Positions 15,998 to 24,168 of a stretch of DNA of 38,727 bases are shown here, in pieces. How positions within the stretch are numbered: the stretch's first letter is position 1; each line of letters opens with the position of its first letter. A program made the position numbers and the translations under genes. The DNA is taken from positions 1 through 38,727 of the forward strand of contig NZ_JAFCKW010000040.1 in NCBI RefSeq assembly GCF_018129965.1, given 5' to 3'. The notes under the pieces are model-generated. The model did not search any database. It was given only the letters and a program-made list of their open reading frames with translations, and was not told the origin of the DNA. Source of the DNA: Bradyrhizobium diazoefficiens (GTDB taxonomy: Bacteria; Pseudomonadota; Alphaproteobacteria; Rhizobiales; Xanthobacteraceae).

Positions 15998-17536
15998 ATG
16001 CCCAGAGAACGTGTTGTCGTTGTCGGCTGTGGCGTAGCGGGGCTGGTCTCCGCATTCGCACTCGCAGCACGCGGCCTCGACGTCACCGTCCTGGAGCGCG
16101 CCGCCGCGCCGGGCGGCAAGATGCGGCAGGTCGCGATCGGTTCGTCACGGATCGACAGCGGCCCGACCGTCTTCACGATGCGCTGGGTGTTCGACGAACT
16201 GTTCGCCGCAGCCGGCCGGAATTTTGCCGATCACGTCCGCCTGCGCCCACTGGATGTTCTGGCCAGGCACGCTTGGGACGAGCAAGCCCGGCTCGATTTG
16301 TTTTCCGATCAGGAACGCACCGTCGACGCGATCGGCGATTTCGCGGGCGCGGAGGAGGCGGATGGCTATCGCGCCTTCTGCAGGGATACGAGGCGCATCT
16401 ACGAGATTCTCGAGAAGCCGTTCCTGCGCGCCTCTCAGCCGAGCATGGGCGGACTGATCGGCGCCGACGGACTTCGCGGGCTGATGCGATTGCCGCAGAT
16501 CAAGCCGTTCTCGTCGATGTGGTCGGCGCTCGGGCGATATTTCGCCGATCCGAGACTGCGGCAGTTGTTCGCGCGCTACGCCACCTATTGCGGTTCGTCG
16601 CCCTATCTGGCGCCGGCAACCCTGATGCTGGTCGCGCATGTCGAACGCGAAGGCGTCTGGAGCATCGACGGCGGCATGCACGCGCTCGCCAAGGCGCTGG
16701 CGGATTGCGCGAGCGCCTCTGGCGCGGCGATCCGCTACGGTGAAGACGTCAGCGAAGTGCTGGTCTCCGGCGGCCGCGCCTCTGGCGTGAGGCTGGCAAG
16801 CGGCGAGCAGATTGCAGCGGACGCCGTGATCGTGAATGCAGATGTGGGCGCCGTCGCGGACGGAATGTTCGGCGTCCCTGCCCGTCGCGCCGCAGCGGCG
16901 ATCCCGCTTCGGGCGCGCTCGCTGTCGGCCATGACATGGAGCGTCGTCGCAAAGCCGGACGGCTTCGCGCTGCATCGGCACAACGTCTTTTTCTCGGACG
17001 ACTACGCAGCCGAGTTCGATGACATTTTCGTACATGACAGGCTCCCGCACGGGCCGACCGTCTATGTCTGCGCCCAGGATCGCGACGACCACGATGTGGC
17101 GCCGGGCGATCCAGAGCGATTCCTGATTCTCGTCAACGCGCCCGCGAATGGCGATCGGCACGTCTACGATGCAGCGGAGGTAGAACAATGCGCGCAGCGG
17201 ACATTCGGCATGCTGGAGCGACGCGGCCTGCGGATCCAGCCGCAGGCGGGTGCGATGCGAGTGACGACGCCGGCGGATTTCAACCGGATGTTTCCGGCCA
17301 CCGGCGGCGCGTTGTACGGCCGCAGTTCGCACGGATGGACGGCCTCTTTCCAGCGTCCGGGAGCGCGGACCAAAGTTCCTGGCCTGTACCTGGCGGGAGG
17401 CAGCACGCATCCGGGTCCCGGCGTGCCGATGGCGGCCTTGTCGGGCCGATCGGCGGCAGCCAGCCTGCTCGCGGACCTGACTTCGCGAGGATCGTTCCGG
17501 CGAACGGTTATGCGTGGTGGTATGTCGACGCGCTGA
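15998..17536 (+). CDS. crtD: methoxyneurosporene dehydrogenase (C-3,4 desaturase)
   Basis: 512 residues, CrtI-type FAD oxidoreductase: N-terminal RVVVVGCGVAGLVSA, VLERAAAPGGKM, and C-terminal YLAGGSTHPGPGVPMAALSGRSAA. CrtD introduces the 3,4 double bonds of spheroidene/spirilloxanthin carotenoids. In-frame ATGs at 15968 and 15974 exist, but the predicted transcription start lies near 15967 and neither has a ribosome binding site; 15998 puts the dinucleotide fold at residue 5, so it is preferred. The C-terminal about 20 residues (SFRRTVMRGGMSTR) overlap the start of the crtC homology in another frame. Confidence 0.93.
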   Translation: MPRERVVVVGCGVAGLVSAFALAARGLDVTVLERAAAPGGKMRQVAIGSSRIDSGPTVFTMRWVFDELFAAAGRNFADHVRLRPLDVLARHAWDEQARLDLFSDQERTVDAIGDFAGAEEADGYRAFCRDTRRIYEILEKPFLRASQPSMGGLIGADGLRGLMRLPQIKPFSSMWSALGRYFADPRLRQLFARYATYCGSSPYLAPATLMLVAHVEREGVWSIDGGMHALAKALADCASASGAAIRYGEDVSEVLVSGGRASGVRLASGEQIAADAVIVNADVGAVADGMFGVPARRAAAAIPLRARSLSAMTWSVVAKPDGFALHRHNVFFSDDYAAEFDDIFVHDRLPHGPTVYVCAQDRDDHDVAPGDPERFLILVNAPANGDRHVYDAAEVEQCAQRTFGMLERRGLRIQPQAGAMRVTTPADFNRMFPATGGALYGRSSHGWTASFQRPGARTKVPGLYLAGGSTHPGPGVPMAALSGRSAAASLLADLTSRGSFRRTVMRGGMSTR

Positions 17537-18396
17537 GCGACGACGGGCAGAACGGCATCACCATCATCGCTTTCATCGGCAGCGTGTTCTCACCCTATTA
17601 CGCATTGGCAAGGCGCAAGAAGCCGGCCGATCCGCTCAATCATTGCGCCATCAATGTCGCGGTCTATCGCCGCGGCGGCAATCGCTGGGCCATGACGGAG
17701 CGTCCGCGCGGGGCTGTCAGCCGCACGATGGATACATTCAAGGTCGGCCCAAGCCATCTGTCCTGGGACGGCAAAGGGCTGACCATCCATGTCGACGAGA
17801 TCTCGGTTCCGATCCCCGGACGTTTGCGCGGCACCATCCGATTGGTGCCGACTGCGATCACGCCGCAGGCCTTCACGCTGAACCAGGACGGCAATCATCA
17901 ATGGTGGCCGATAGCACCCTGCGCGCGCGTGCAAGTGAGGCTCGATCATCCGCATCTGAGCTGGCAGGGCGACGGCTATTTCGACATGAACCACGGCGAC
18001 GCACCGCTCGAGCAGGGCTTTGTGGACTGGCAGTGGTCGCGCGGCGCGATGCGGGACGGCGCCGCGATCCTCTACGAAGCGCTGCGCCGGGACGGCAGCC
18101 GTGTTGATCTTGCGATGACTTTCGATCCCGATGGACGGATGCAAGCCTTCGAACCGCCGCCGATGGTGGACTTGCGGCGCACCGGCTGGCGCGTCGCCCG
18201 CAGCGTTCGCAGCGAGAGCAAAGCGAACATCGTCAAGACCCTGGAAGACGCGCCGTTCTATGCCCGTTCGGTGGTATCGGCCAGGCTGCTCGGCGAGCCC
18301 GTGACCTTGATGCACGAAAGTCTCGCGCTCGATCGCTTCAGGATGCCGATCGTGCAGGCCATGCTGCCGTTCCGGATGCCGCGGGCGCGGCGGTAG
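17188..18396 (+). CDS. crtC: acyclic carotenoid 1,2-hydratase (hydroxyneurosporene synthase)
   Basis: CrtC adds water to the C-1,2 double bond of neurosporene/lycopene-type carotenoids. Family similarity starts only near residue 97 (position about 17476) with PDFARIVPANGYAWWYVDALSDDG, followed by GSVFSPYYA, RWAMTER, WDGKGLTIHVDEI and NHQWWPIAP, and continues to the end. The only in-frame initiation codons upstream are ATG at 17335 and ATG at 17188, both inside crtD; the latter has an excellent GGAGG seven bases upstream and is used here. That gives 402 residues with an Arg/Gly/Ser-rich N-terminus resembling an overlapping-frame product, and a 349-bp overlap with crtD. The true start is unresolved. 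Confidence 0.85.
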   Translation: MRAADIRHAGATRPADPAAGGCDASDDAGGFQPDVSGHRRRVVRPQFARMDGLFPASGSADQSSWPVPGGRQHASGSRRADGGLVGPIGGSQPARGPDFARIVPANGYAWWYVDALSDDGQNGITIIAFIGSVFSPYYALARRKKPADPLNHCAINVAVYRRGGNRWAMTERPRGAVSRTMDTFKVGPSHLSWDGKGLTIHVDEISVPIPGRLRGTIRLVPTAITPQAFTLNQDGNHQWWPIAPCARVQVRLDHPHLSWQGDGYFDMNHGDAPLEQGFVDWQWSRGAMRDGAAILYEALRRDGSRVDLAMTFDPDGRMQAFEPPPMVDLRRTGWRVARSVRSESKANIVKTLEDAPFYARSVVSARLLGEPVTLMHESLALDRFRMPIVQAMLPFRMPRARR

Positions 18397-18408
18397 GAAC
18401 TGGTGGAA

Positions 18409-18555
18409 TCAAGGTGACGCGGTCGGCGTTTGCTGCTTGGCGCGTTCGGCTTCCTTCTGTCGGTCAAGCCGCCGGCAGACCAGTTCGAGGATGCCCCAGG
18501 CCGCCGCGAACATCAGCACCACGAAGAACTCGATGAAACCAAGATAGCTGTCCAT
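18409..18555 (-). CDS. 48-residue single-span membrane protein
   Basis: A short complete frame, starting MDSYLGFIEFFVVLMF and ending QQTPTASP. It has one hydrophobic segment (about residues 5-26) followed by a charged, Lys/Arg/Glu-rich cytoplasmic-type tail. It lies 66 bp downstream of hemF in the same direction and is convergent with crtC (12 bp between stops). Clean hydrophobic-then-charged design and placement in an otherwise tight cluster suggest a real gene; function is unknown. The ribosome binding site is weak (GGGGCG). Confidence 0.55.
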   Translation of the reverse strand: MDSYLGFIEFFVVLMFAAAWGILELVCRRLDRQKEAERAKQQTPTASP

Positions 18556-18621
18556 GATGTCGCCCCGCGCAACTCTCCACAGCTACCGTTTCAGGACGGA
18601 ATTGGTTTCAGCCGATGTCAG

Positions 18622-19524
18622 CTAAGCCCAGCTCACCAGCGGCGGCATCGAGCTCAAGATGGTCTCGATATTGCCGCCAGTCTGAAGTCCGAACATGGTG
18701 CCGCGGTCATAGAGCAGATTGAACTCGACATAGAGCCCGCGGCAGGCCAGCTGCTGCGCCCGCTCGGCTTCGGTCCAGGGCTCCATCATCCGCCGGCGCA
18801 CGATCCTTGGGTAGACATCCAGCAGAGCGAGCCCGACGTCGCGCGTGAAGGCGAAATCCTTGTTGAAGTCGCCGGTGTTGAGATGATCGTAGAAGATGCC
18901 ACCGACGCCGCGGGCCTGGCCGCGATGCGGAAGGAAGAAGTAGGTATCGGCCCACGGCTTGAACTTGCCGTAATAAGCGGGGTCGTGGGCGTCGCAGGCC
19001 TGCTTCATGGCGGCGTGAAACGTCACGGCGTCCGGCGCATCCTGAGTTCGCTGCTCCGGCAGCATCGGCGTGAGATCCGCGCCACCACCGAACCAGCCCT
19101 TTGCGGTCGACAGAAACCGGGTGTTCATGTGCACGGTCGGCACACGCGGGCTGCGCGGATGCATGATCAGGCTGATGCTGGTGGAGACGTAGTCGAGCTG
19201 ACTCCCGTCGCCCGGCAGTGTCTTGGCCATCTCGGGCGTGAGCTTTCCGTTGGCCGATGACGTATGGATGCCGATCTTCTCGAACAATCTGCCGCCGCTG
19301 AGGAAGCCGCCGGTACCGCCGCCGCTGCCGGTCGCGCGCTGCCAGGGCTTGTAGGTGAAGGTGGCGGGCTCACCCGGAAACAGTTCGGCCGGCGCCTCGC
19401 GCTCCAGCAGTTCGACCTCGGCGCAGATCTTGTCCCGCAGCGATTCGAACCAGACCTTTGCTTCGGCACGCTGCCGTTCGGCGAGGCCGTTGCCGCCTTC
19501 CCGGATGGGCTCGGTCCCGTGCAT
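18622..19524 (-). CDS. hemF: oxygen-dependent coproporphyrinogen III oxidase
   Basis: 300 residues, complete HemF: ATGSGGGTGGF, VHMNTRFL, GWFGGGADLTP, HRGQARGVGGIFYDHL and the C-terminal RGLYVEFNLLYDRGTMFGLQTGGN signature are all visible. It converts coproporphyrinogen III to protoporphyrinogen IX using O2. The ATG at 19524 is 10 bp after the crtB stop, so it is probably in the crtI-crtB transcript. A placement with carotenoid and bacteriochlorophyll genes suggests supply of protoporphyrin for pigment synthesis under oxygen. Confidence 0.96.
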   Translation of the reverse strand: MHGTEPIREGGNGLAERQRAEAKVWFESLRDKICAEVELLEREAPAELFPGEPATFTYKPWQRATGSGGGTGGFLSGGRLFEKIGIHTSSANGKLTPEMAKTLPGDGSQLDYVSTSISLIMHPRSPRVPTVHMNTRFLSTAKGWFGGGADLTPMLPEQRTQDAPDAVTFHAAMKQACDAHDPAYYGKFKPWADTYFFLPHRGQARGVGGIFYDHLNTGDFNKDFAFTRDVGLALLDVYPRIVRRRMMEPWTEAERAQQLACRGLYVEFNLLYDRGTMFGLQTGGNIETILSSMPPLVSWA

Positions 19525-19534
19525 CGCGTTTGCT

Positions 19535-20593
19535 CTACCGATAGGACGCCGTGCGTTGCAGTTGATCGCGACGTTCCAGCCGCTCGAACAGCTCGATCAC
19601 CCAGACCAAGCGGTCCTCGATCGGCCGTCGCCGCGGCTTTGCGTTGTCGAGCAGCGGCGTGGCCGCCACGGCCTCGACGAGGAAACGGGTCTCTTCGATT
19701 GCAGCCGTCATGACGCCGAGCCTCCTGGCGGGCGCCCAGTCCGTTTGCGGCAGGAGCAGCGTTCGTACCAGAACCGCAAGCTTGCGACGAGTCGAGACGA
19801 CCGCGCGCCCTGAGACCGAGTCGAGCCCCGCGCGCTCCAGTTCGCGGCCGATCTCCGCATAAAGTGCGCGCGCGGCGTAAATGCCGGGGCGGCAGCCCAT
19901 GGGCAGATTGGCGATGCCGTGCGTCGCGCGGGAATAGAAGAGGTCGGCCGCGTCGAGCAGCCTCTGGACGATGGCCGCGACGTCTGGCGTGAAACGAGGC
20001 TTCGCGAGCCAAATGTCCGGATCGATCCCCGCCTCGCGCAGCCATGACTGCGGCAGATAGAGCCGGCCGGCGCGGGCATCCTCGCCGACATCGCGGGCGA
20101 TGTTGGTAAACTGCATGGCGACGCCGAGATCGCAGGCGCGCGCGACGATCTCGGGGGCACGCTGCCCCATGATCAGAGTCATCATCGCCCCGACGGCCCC
20201 CGCAACCCGCGCGGCGTAGGCCGTGAGATCCTGCAGCGTCTCATAGCGGCGGACCTCCGCATCCCAGGCCAGCCCTTCGAGCAGGGCTTCCGGCAGCTCA
20301 CGCGGTATGCAGAATTTCGTGACGACATCGGCAAACAGGCGATCCGCAGCAAGGTTCATCGGCTGTTGCCGGTAGGCGCGATCGAGCCGGTCCCGCAACC
20401 GCGCCACTGCCGCGGCTCGGTCACTGCCGAGATCGACGGCATCATCTGCCAGACGACAGAACGCATAAAGCGCGATGGCCGGATCGGCGACGCTCCGCGG
20501 CAGGACCTTCGAGGCCGCATTGAAAGTCCGCGAGCCGCCCTTGAGCAGGGCGCGGCAGGCAGCCATGTCGATCGGATCGAGCGTTATCGTCAT
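19535..20593 (-). CDS. crtB: phytoene synthase
   Basis: 352 residues, squalene/phytoene synthase family. The substrate motifs are LYAFCRLADDAVD (first DxxxD) and NIARDVGEDARAGRLYLP (second Asp-rich motif). It joins two GGPP to phytoene. The C-terminal about 70 residues (after ALYAEIGREL) form a tail that ends in a Trp/Leu-rich membrane-facing segment. The ATG at 20593 overlaps the crtI stop by ATGA; extension upstream lies within crtI and is rejected. Confidence 0.95.
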   Translation of the reverse strand: MTITLDPIDMAACRALLKGGSRTFNAASKVLPRSVADPAIALYAFCRLADDAVDLGSDRAAAVARLRDRLDRAYRQQPMNLAADRLFADVVTKFCIPRELPEALLEGLAWDAEVRRYETLQDLTAYAARVAGAVGAMMTLIMGQRAPEIVARACDLGVAMQFTNIARDVGEDARAGRLYLPQSWLREAGIDPDIWLAKPRFTPDVAAIVQRLLDAADLFYSRATHGIANLPMGCRPGIYAARALYAEIGRELERAGLDSVSGRAVVSTRRKLAVLVRTLLLPQTDWAPARRLGVMTAAIEETRFLVEAVAATPLLDNAKPRRRPIEDRLVWVIELFERLERRDQLQRTASYR

Positions 20594-22137
20594 GCGGTCA
20601 CCAGGCTTGCAAGGTGGGAGGCATCGGGCACGAGGGAATCCAGAACGCGCGCCGACGAGAGCACGCCTGGCAGGCCCGCTCCGGGATGCGTACCGGCGCC
20701 GACCAGATACAGATTTTCGATATCTTCGCTTTTGTTGTGCGGCCGAAACCACGCGCTTTGCGTCAGGATCGGCTCGAGCCCAAAGGCGGCACCGCGAAAC
20801 GAGGAGAGCCGATCCTGGAAATCCTGCGGCGTCAGCATCCGCGAACTGACGATCTCATTCTCGAGACCGGGCAGCATGGTTCGGGAGAGTTCGCCTGCAA
20901 TGGCCTGGCGATACTCTTCGGCCGCCACGCTCCAGTCGGTTCCGCTTTGCAGGTGCGGGACCGGCGAGAGCACGTAGAACGCGTCGCAGCCGTCGGGCGC
21001 AAGGGAGGTATCCGTCGCGGTCGGGCGATGCAGATACAGGCTGAAATCATCGGCCAGAACCTTGCGGTCGAAGATATCCGTCAGCAATCGCTTGTAGCGC
21101 GGCCCCAACAGGATCGTGTGATGCGGCACGCCCTCGTATCTGCGACGCGTGCCGAAGTACCAGACGAACAGGCTCATCGAATAACGCGCTCGTTCGATCC
21201 GACGGTCGGTCCAGCGCGACCGCGCTGACGCCGGCACCAGATGCCGATAGGTCCATGCGGAATCGGCGTTGGACACCACGACGTCGGCAGCGATGGTCTC
21301 GCCTGAAGCCAGCCGCACGCCGCGCGCGACACCATCCCTCACGAAGATCTCGCGGACATCCTGGTTGCAGCGGAGCCTGCCGCCCTGCCCCTCGATCAGC
21401 TTGACCAGGCCGTCGACGAGCCGCCCGGTGCCGCCAAGCGCAAAATGCACGCCCCAGCGGCGCTCCAGAAATGCGATCAGGCAATAGATCGAACTCGCCG
21501 TGAGAGGATTGCCGCCGATCAACAGCGGATGAAAGCTGAATACGACGCGCAAGCGCGGGTCGCGGAAGAATTTCGAAACCAGCGAGTAGACGCTGCGATA
21601 GCTCGACAGCCGCAGCATCTCGGGCGCGATCTTCGCCATGTCCGTCCATTTGCTGAACGGCACGTCGCCGAGTCGCTCGAAGCCGACCTTGAAGATCTCT
21701 TCGCTGGCTTTCATGTAGGCGTCGTAGCCGTCGACGTCATCAGGCGAAAAGCGCGCGATCTCGCTGCGCATCGCGCCGGCGTCGCCGGAATAGTCGAAGT
21801 GCGATCCGTCCTGAAAGCGGATGCGGTAGAACGGCGACACCGGCACCAGCGTCACGTCGTCGGACATCTTTCGTCCGCACAGCTTCCACAATTCCTCGAA
21901 CAGGAACGGTGCGGTGACGATGGTTGGTCCTGCATCGAAGGTGAAGCCGTCCTGCCGGTAGACATAGGCACGGCCGCCGGGCGCATCGAGCCTCTCGAGA
22001 ACGGTGACGCGATAGCCCTTGGCGCCGAGCCGGACCGCAGCAGCTAATCCGCCAAAGCCGCTGCCGATCACCACCGCATGCGGATGGCGATGCGATGGAG
22101 CGTTCTGCGGTTGTCGGGCTGACGTTGAATCCAGCAT
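20590..22137 (-). CDS. crtI: phytoene desaturase
   Basis: 515 residues, FAD-dependent desaturase: HAVVIGSGFGGLAAAVRL, VLERLDAPGGRAYVY, FDAGPT and the C-terminal NLYLVGAGTHPGAGLPGVLSSARV. It carries out three or four desaturations of phytoene to neurosporene or lycopene; together with crtCDEF and the absence of crtA this points to the spirilloxanthin series. A GTG at 22146 is in frame, but the ATG at 22137 is preferred. Two PpsR palindromes lie immediately upstream, so crtI and crtB have their own regulated promoter inside the bchO-crtI run. Confidence 0.95.
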   Translation of the reverse strand: MLDSTSARQPQNAPSHRHPHAVVIGSGFGGLAAAVRLGAKGYRVTVLERLDAPGGRAYVYRQDGFTFDAGPTIVTAPFLFEELWKLCGRKMSDDVTLVPVSPFYRIRFQDGSHFDYSGDAGAMRSEIARFSPDDVDGYDAYMKASEEIFKVGFERLGDVPFSKWTDMAKIAPEMLRLSSYRSVYSLVSKFFRDPRLRVVFSFHPLLIGGNPLTASSIYCLIAFLERRWGVHFALGGTGRLVDGLVKLIEGQGGRLRCNQDVREIFVRDGVARGVRLASGETIAADVVVSNADSAWTYRHLVPASARSRWTDRRIERARYSMSLFVWYFGTRRRYEGVPHHTILLGPRYKRLLTDIFDRKVLADDFSLYLHRPTATDTSLAPDGCDAFYVLSPVPHLQSGTDWSVAAEEYRQAIAGELSRTMLPGLENEIVSSRMLTPQDFQDRLSSFRGAAFGLEPILTQSAWFRPHNKSEDIENLYLVGAGTHPGAGLPGVLSSARVLDSLVPDASHLASLVTA

Positions 22138-22146
22138 GACACCCAC

Positions 22147-22164
22147 TGTAACTAATTATTGACA
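22147..22164. promoter_or_regulatory. PpsR/CrtJ site proximal to crtI
   Basis: TGTAACTAATTATTGACA, an exact TGT-N12-ACA palindrome ending 9 bp before the crtI ATG. An AT-rich core overlaps the likely -10 or start region of the crtI promoter. Confidence 0.75.
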
Positions 22165-22181
22165 GTTGCATAGCCCGAAAG

Positions 22182-22199
22182 TGTACATTATTCTTTACA
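22182..22199. promoter_or_regulatory. PpsR/CrtJ site distal to crtI
   Basis: TGTACATTATTCTTTACA, a second exact TGT-N12-ACA palindrome, 17 bp from the proximal one and overlapping the bchO stop codon. Centre-to-centre distance is 35 bp, longer than the tandem 8-bp spacing at bchC. Confidence 0.72.
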
Positions 22200-23091
22200 C
22201 GCACGGCGCCGCTTGCTCGGCAGCATCTGCTTGCGCGTATTTCATGATGAGCCGCGCGATCAGTTCTGGCTGCTCCTCGTGAGCGAGATGACCGAGCCCC
22301 GGCAGCCGTTCGATGACGGCACTTGGAAGAATCTCGCGGACCTGTCCTGCGACTTCGGGCAATATCGATCGATCATTCGCGGCGGCCATCAGGACCAGCG
22401 CCGTCGTCAACCGCGGCAGATCATGCAGCAGCGGTTCGAGTTTCCAATTCGCCATCATCCGCAGCGCGGCCGCAACGTGTTCGGGATTCCGCACCAGTTT
22501 GCGATAGAGCGCAATTCCCTCCCGATCGATCGTCGAACCCGTGTTGGCGATCAACCGCTCGACCGCGCCGGCATGAGAGGCCTGCCAGGCAAACATTCGG
22601 GGAACCAACGGATTCATCACCAGCAGATTGGCCAGGGGCGAGAACAGATGGTTGGCCACGCCGCCGAACGGCATGAAGGCGCCGTTCAGCGCGATCAGCA
22701 AACGCGGTGCCATGCGGCCGGCGAGACACATGCGCGCCGAGATCGCCGCCCCTGCGGAATGACCGATCGCGATGTCCGGCCTGATCTCCAGCTTGCGCAG
22801 CAGCACGCCGATATCCGCAGCCATGCCCGGCAGCGACAACCGGTGTGACGGCGGCGATTGCGTGAAACCGTGCCCGGGCAAATCCGGGGCGACCACCGAG
22901 AAATGCTCAGCCAGCAGCGGCAATAAATCGCGCCAGGAATGCGTCGCGGCCCCGGTGCCGTGGATCAACAGCAGCGACGGCCCCTCGCCCATTTGCTGCA
23001 CATGCCAGCGGATTCCAGCCGCTTCGACGAAGACACTGGCACTCCGGTTGGGCCAGTCTCCACCATCGCGGCTCCAGACGAGACCGGACAC
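22195..23091 (-). CDS. bchO: Mg-chelatase-associated alpha/beta hydrolase BchO
   Basis: 298 residues, alpha/beta hydrolase fold: oxyanion region IHGTGAATHSW (43-53), nucleophile elbow GHSAGAA with S112, and a late GHLAHEE His. The N-terminal SRDGGDWPNRSASVFVEAAGIRWHVQ is characteristic of BchO, a protein of unclear biochemistry usually encoded with bchI and bchD; here it is separated from them by hemE. The start is a GTG at 23091, chosen because it gives the conserved N-terminus; the ribosome binding site is poor. It lies 9 bp after the upstream hydrolase gene. Confidence 0.9.
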   Translation of the reverse strand: MSGLVWSRDGGDWPNRSASVFVEAAGIRWHVQQMGEGPSLLLIHGTGAATHSWRDLLPLLAEHFSVVAPDLPGHGFTQSPPSHRLSLPGMAADIGVLLRKLEIRPDIAIGHSAGAAISARMCLAGRMAPRLLIALNGAFMPFGGVANHLFSPLANLLVMNPLVPRMFAWQASHAGAVERLIANTGSTIDREGIALYRKLVRNPEHVAAALRMMANWKLEPLLHDLPRLTTALVLMAAANDRSILPEVAGQVREILPSAVIERLPGLGHLAHEEQPELIARLIMKYAQADAAEQAAPCV

Positions 23092-23100
23092 GGCAGCGCC

Positions 23101-24060
23101 CTAGGCGGGCGATGCCGACGGCACGCCGGCAAGGAACGCGTCGTAGGCCGCAATGAACTCGGCTTCGGCTTCGAAGTGCGGCATAGCTCCGGTCTGAAAG
23201 ACCCGGATGGTCCAGTTGGGGCGGCCTTCGACCTGCGTCTTGTTGCTGTAATCGACGAAATCGCCTCGAACGCCGTGGCTCATCCACACCGGCAATGTCA
23301 GCGCGTGATAGATCCGGGCGATATCCTCGCTGAACAGAAATCCGGAGACGAAATAATAGGGCGCATGCTGTGCACCGGGCTGACCCGTTGTCAGGTAGTC
23401 GTATTCCAGCAGGCCCTCGTCGATATCGCGCGAGCCCCAGGTCTTGTTGAGGAAATAGCGAATTCCGGTCCGGCTGGTCAGCAGCCGGAAGAAGCCTTCG
23501 CTCCACAAGGGACACTCGAATAAGGCATGCAGCCACGGTTTGCCGCGCGTGCCCTCGCGCCATTTGGTATTCTTGTCCCTGCTCCTGAAGCCGGTGGGAC
23601 TGACCAAGGCTGCGCTGCGGAACGCCAGCGGTGCTTCGGTTGCCGCACGGGCGAGAAATTCCGACGACAGCGACACCGCCAATGCGTCGATCGGGCCTCG
23701 ACCGTAGTCGTTCTGGATTTCGCGAACCGCGATCAGAATCGCGTCCGTCATCATGCGGACGGTGTATTCGCGCTTCCCCCGGTCCGAATGACCGAAGCCC
23801 GGAAGCTCCAGCGCGTAGACCGTCCGGCTTTTGCGATAGTGTTCGTAAAGCGGCTTGATCTCGTAAGCCGAGCCCGCGGCATTGATGCTGTGAACGAGCA
23901 ACAGCGGCGGGAATTTGCCGGGAACGTCAGGGCCGGCCGAATAGTAGGTCAACCTCCCGACGGGACTGCCGATCTCGTGGCGCTGGCCCGAGACCGGCGC
24001 TGGCAATTCTTCCGTGCCACGCAACGCGGCGGGATTGATCGCCGGGGCGGCAGCGCTCAT
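23101..24060 (-). CDS. alpha/beta hydrolase, cluster-associated, unknown substrate
   Basis: 319 residues with the alpha/beta hydrolase layout: strand and oxyanion loop LLLVHSINAAGSAYE (53-67), LELPGFGHSD, nucleophile S130 in LAVSLSSEF, and a late MPHFEAE with the likely catalytic His. The elbow reads A-V-S-L-S rather than the canonical GxSxG, still small-x-Ser-x-small. AAGGAG seven bases before the ATG at 24060 fixes the start over an upstream in-frame one. It opens the transcript that continues into bchO and crtI and diverges from hemE. A pigment-related esterase role is only inferred from context. Confidence 0.8.
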   Translation of the reverse strand: MSAAAPAINPAALRGTEELPAPVSGQRHEIGSPVGRLTYYSAGPDVPGKFPPLLLVHSINAAGSAYEIKPLYEHYRKSRTVYALELPGFGHSDRGKREYTVRMMTDAILIAVREIQNDYGRGPIDALAVSLSSEFLARAATEAPLAFRSAALVSPTGFRSRDKNTKWREGTRGKPWLHALFECPLWSEGFFRLLTSRTGIRYFLNKTWGSRDIDEGLLEYDYLTTGQPGAQHAPYYFVSGFLFSEDIARIYHALTLPVWMSHGVRGDFVDYSNKTQVEGRPNWTIRVFQTGAMPHFEAEAEFIAAYDAFLAGVPSASPA

Positions 24061-24168
24061 CGCAAATCTCCTTTTTCGCACCAGATCGCATCTCGCCGTG
24101 GCCAAGACCGTAACAGCAGTGTATCAGGACTGACAATCATAGTTGTCGACCAGCAACGGAAATGCCGC

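Noticed and set aside
24129..24147. Inverted repeat GACAA-N6-TTGTC and a TGT-N10-ACA near the hemE start, as a possible PpsR site
   Set aside because: Spacing is wrong for TGT-N12-ACA; only 5-bp arms; could occur by chance.
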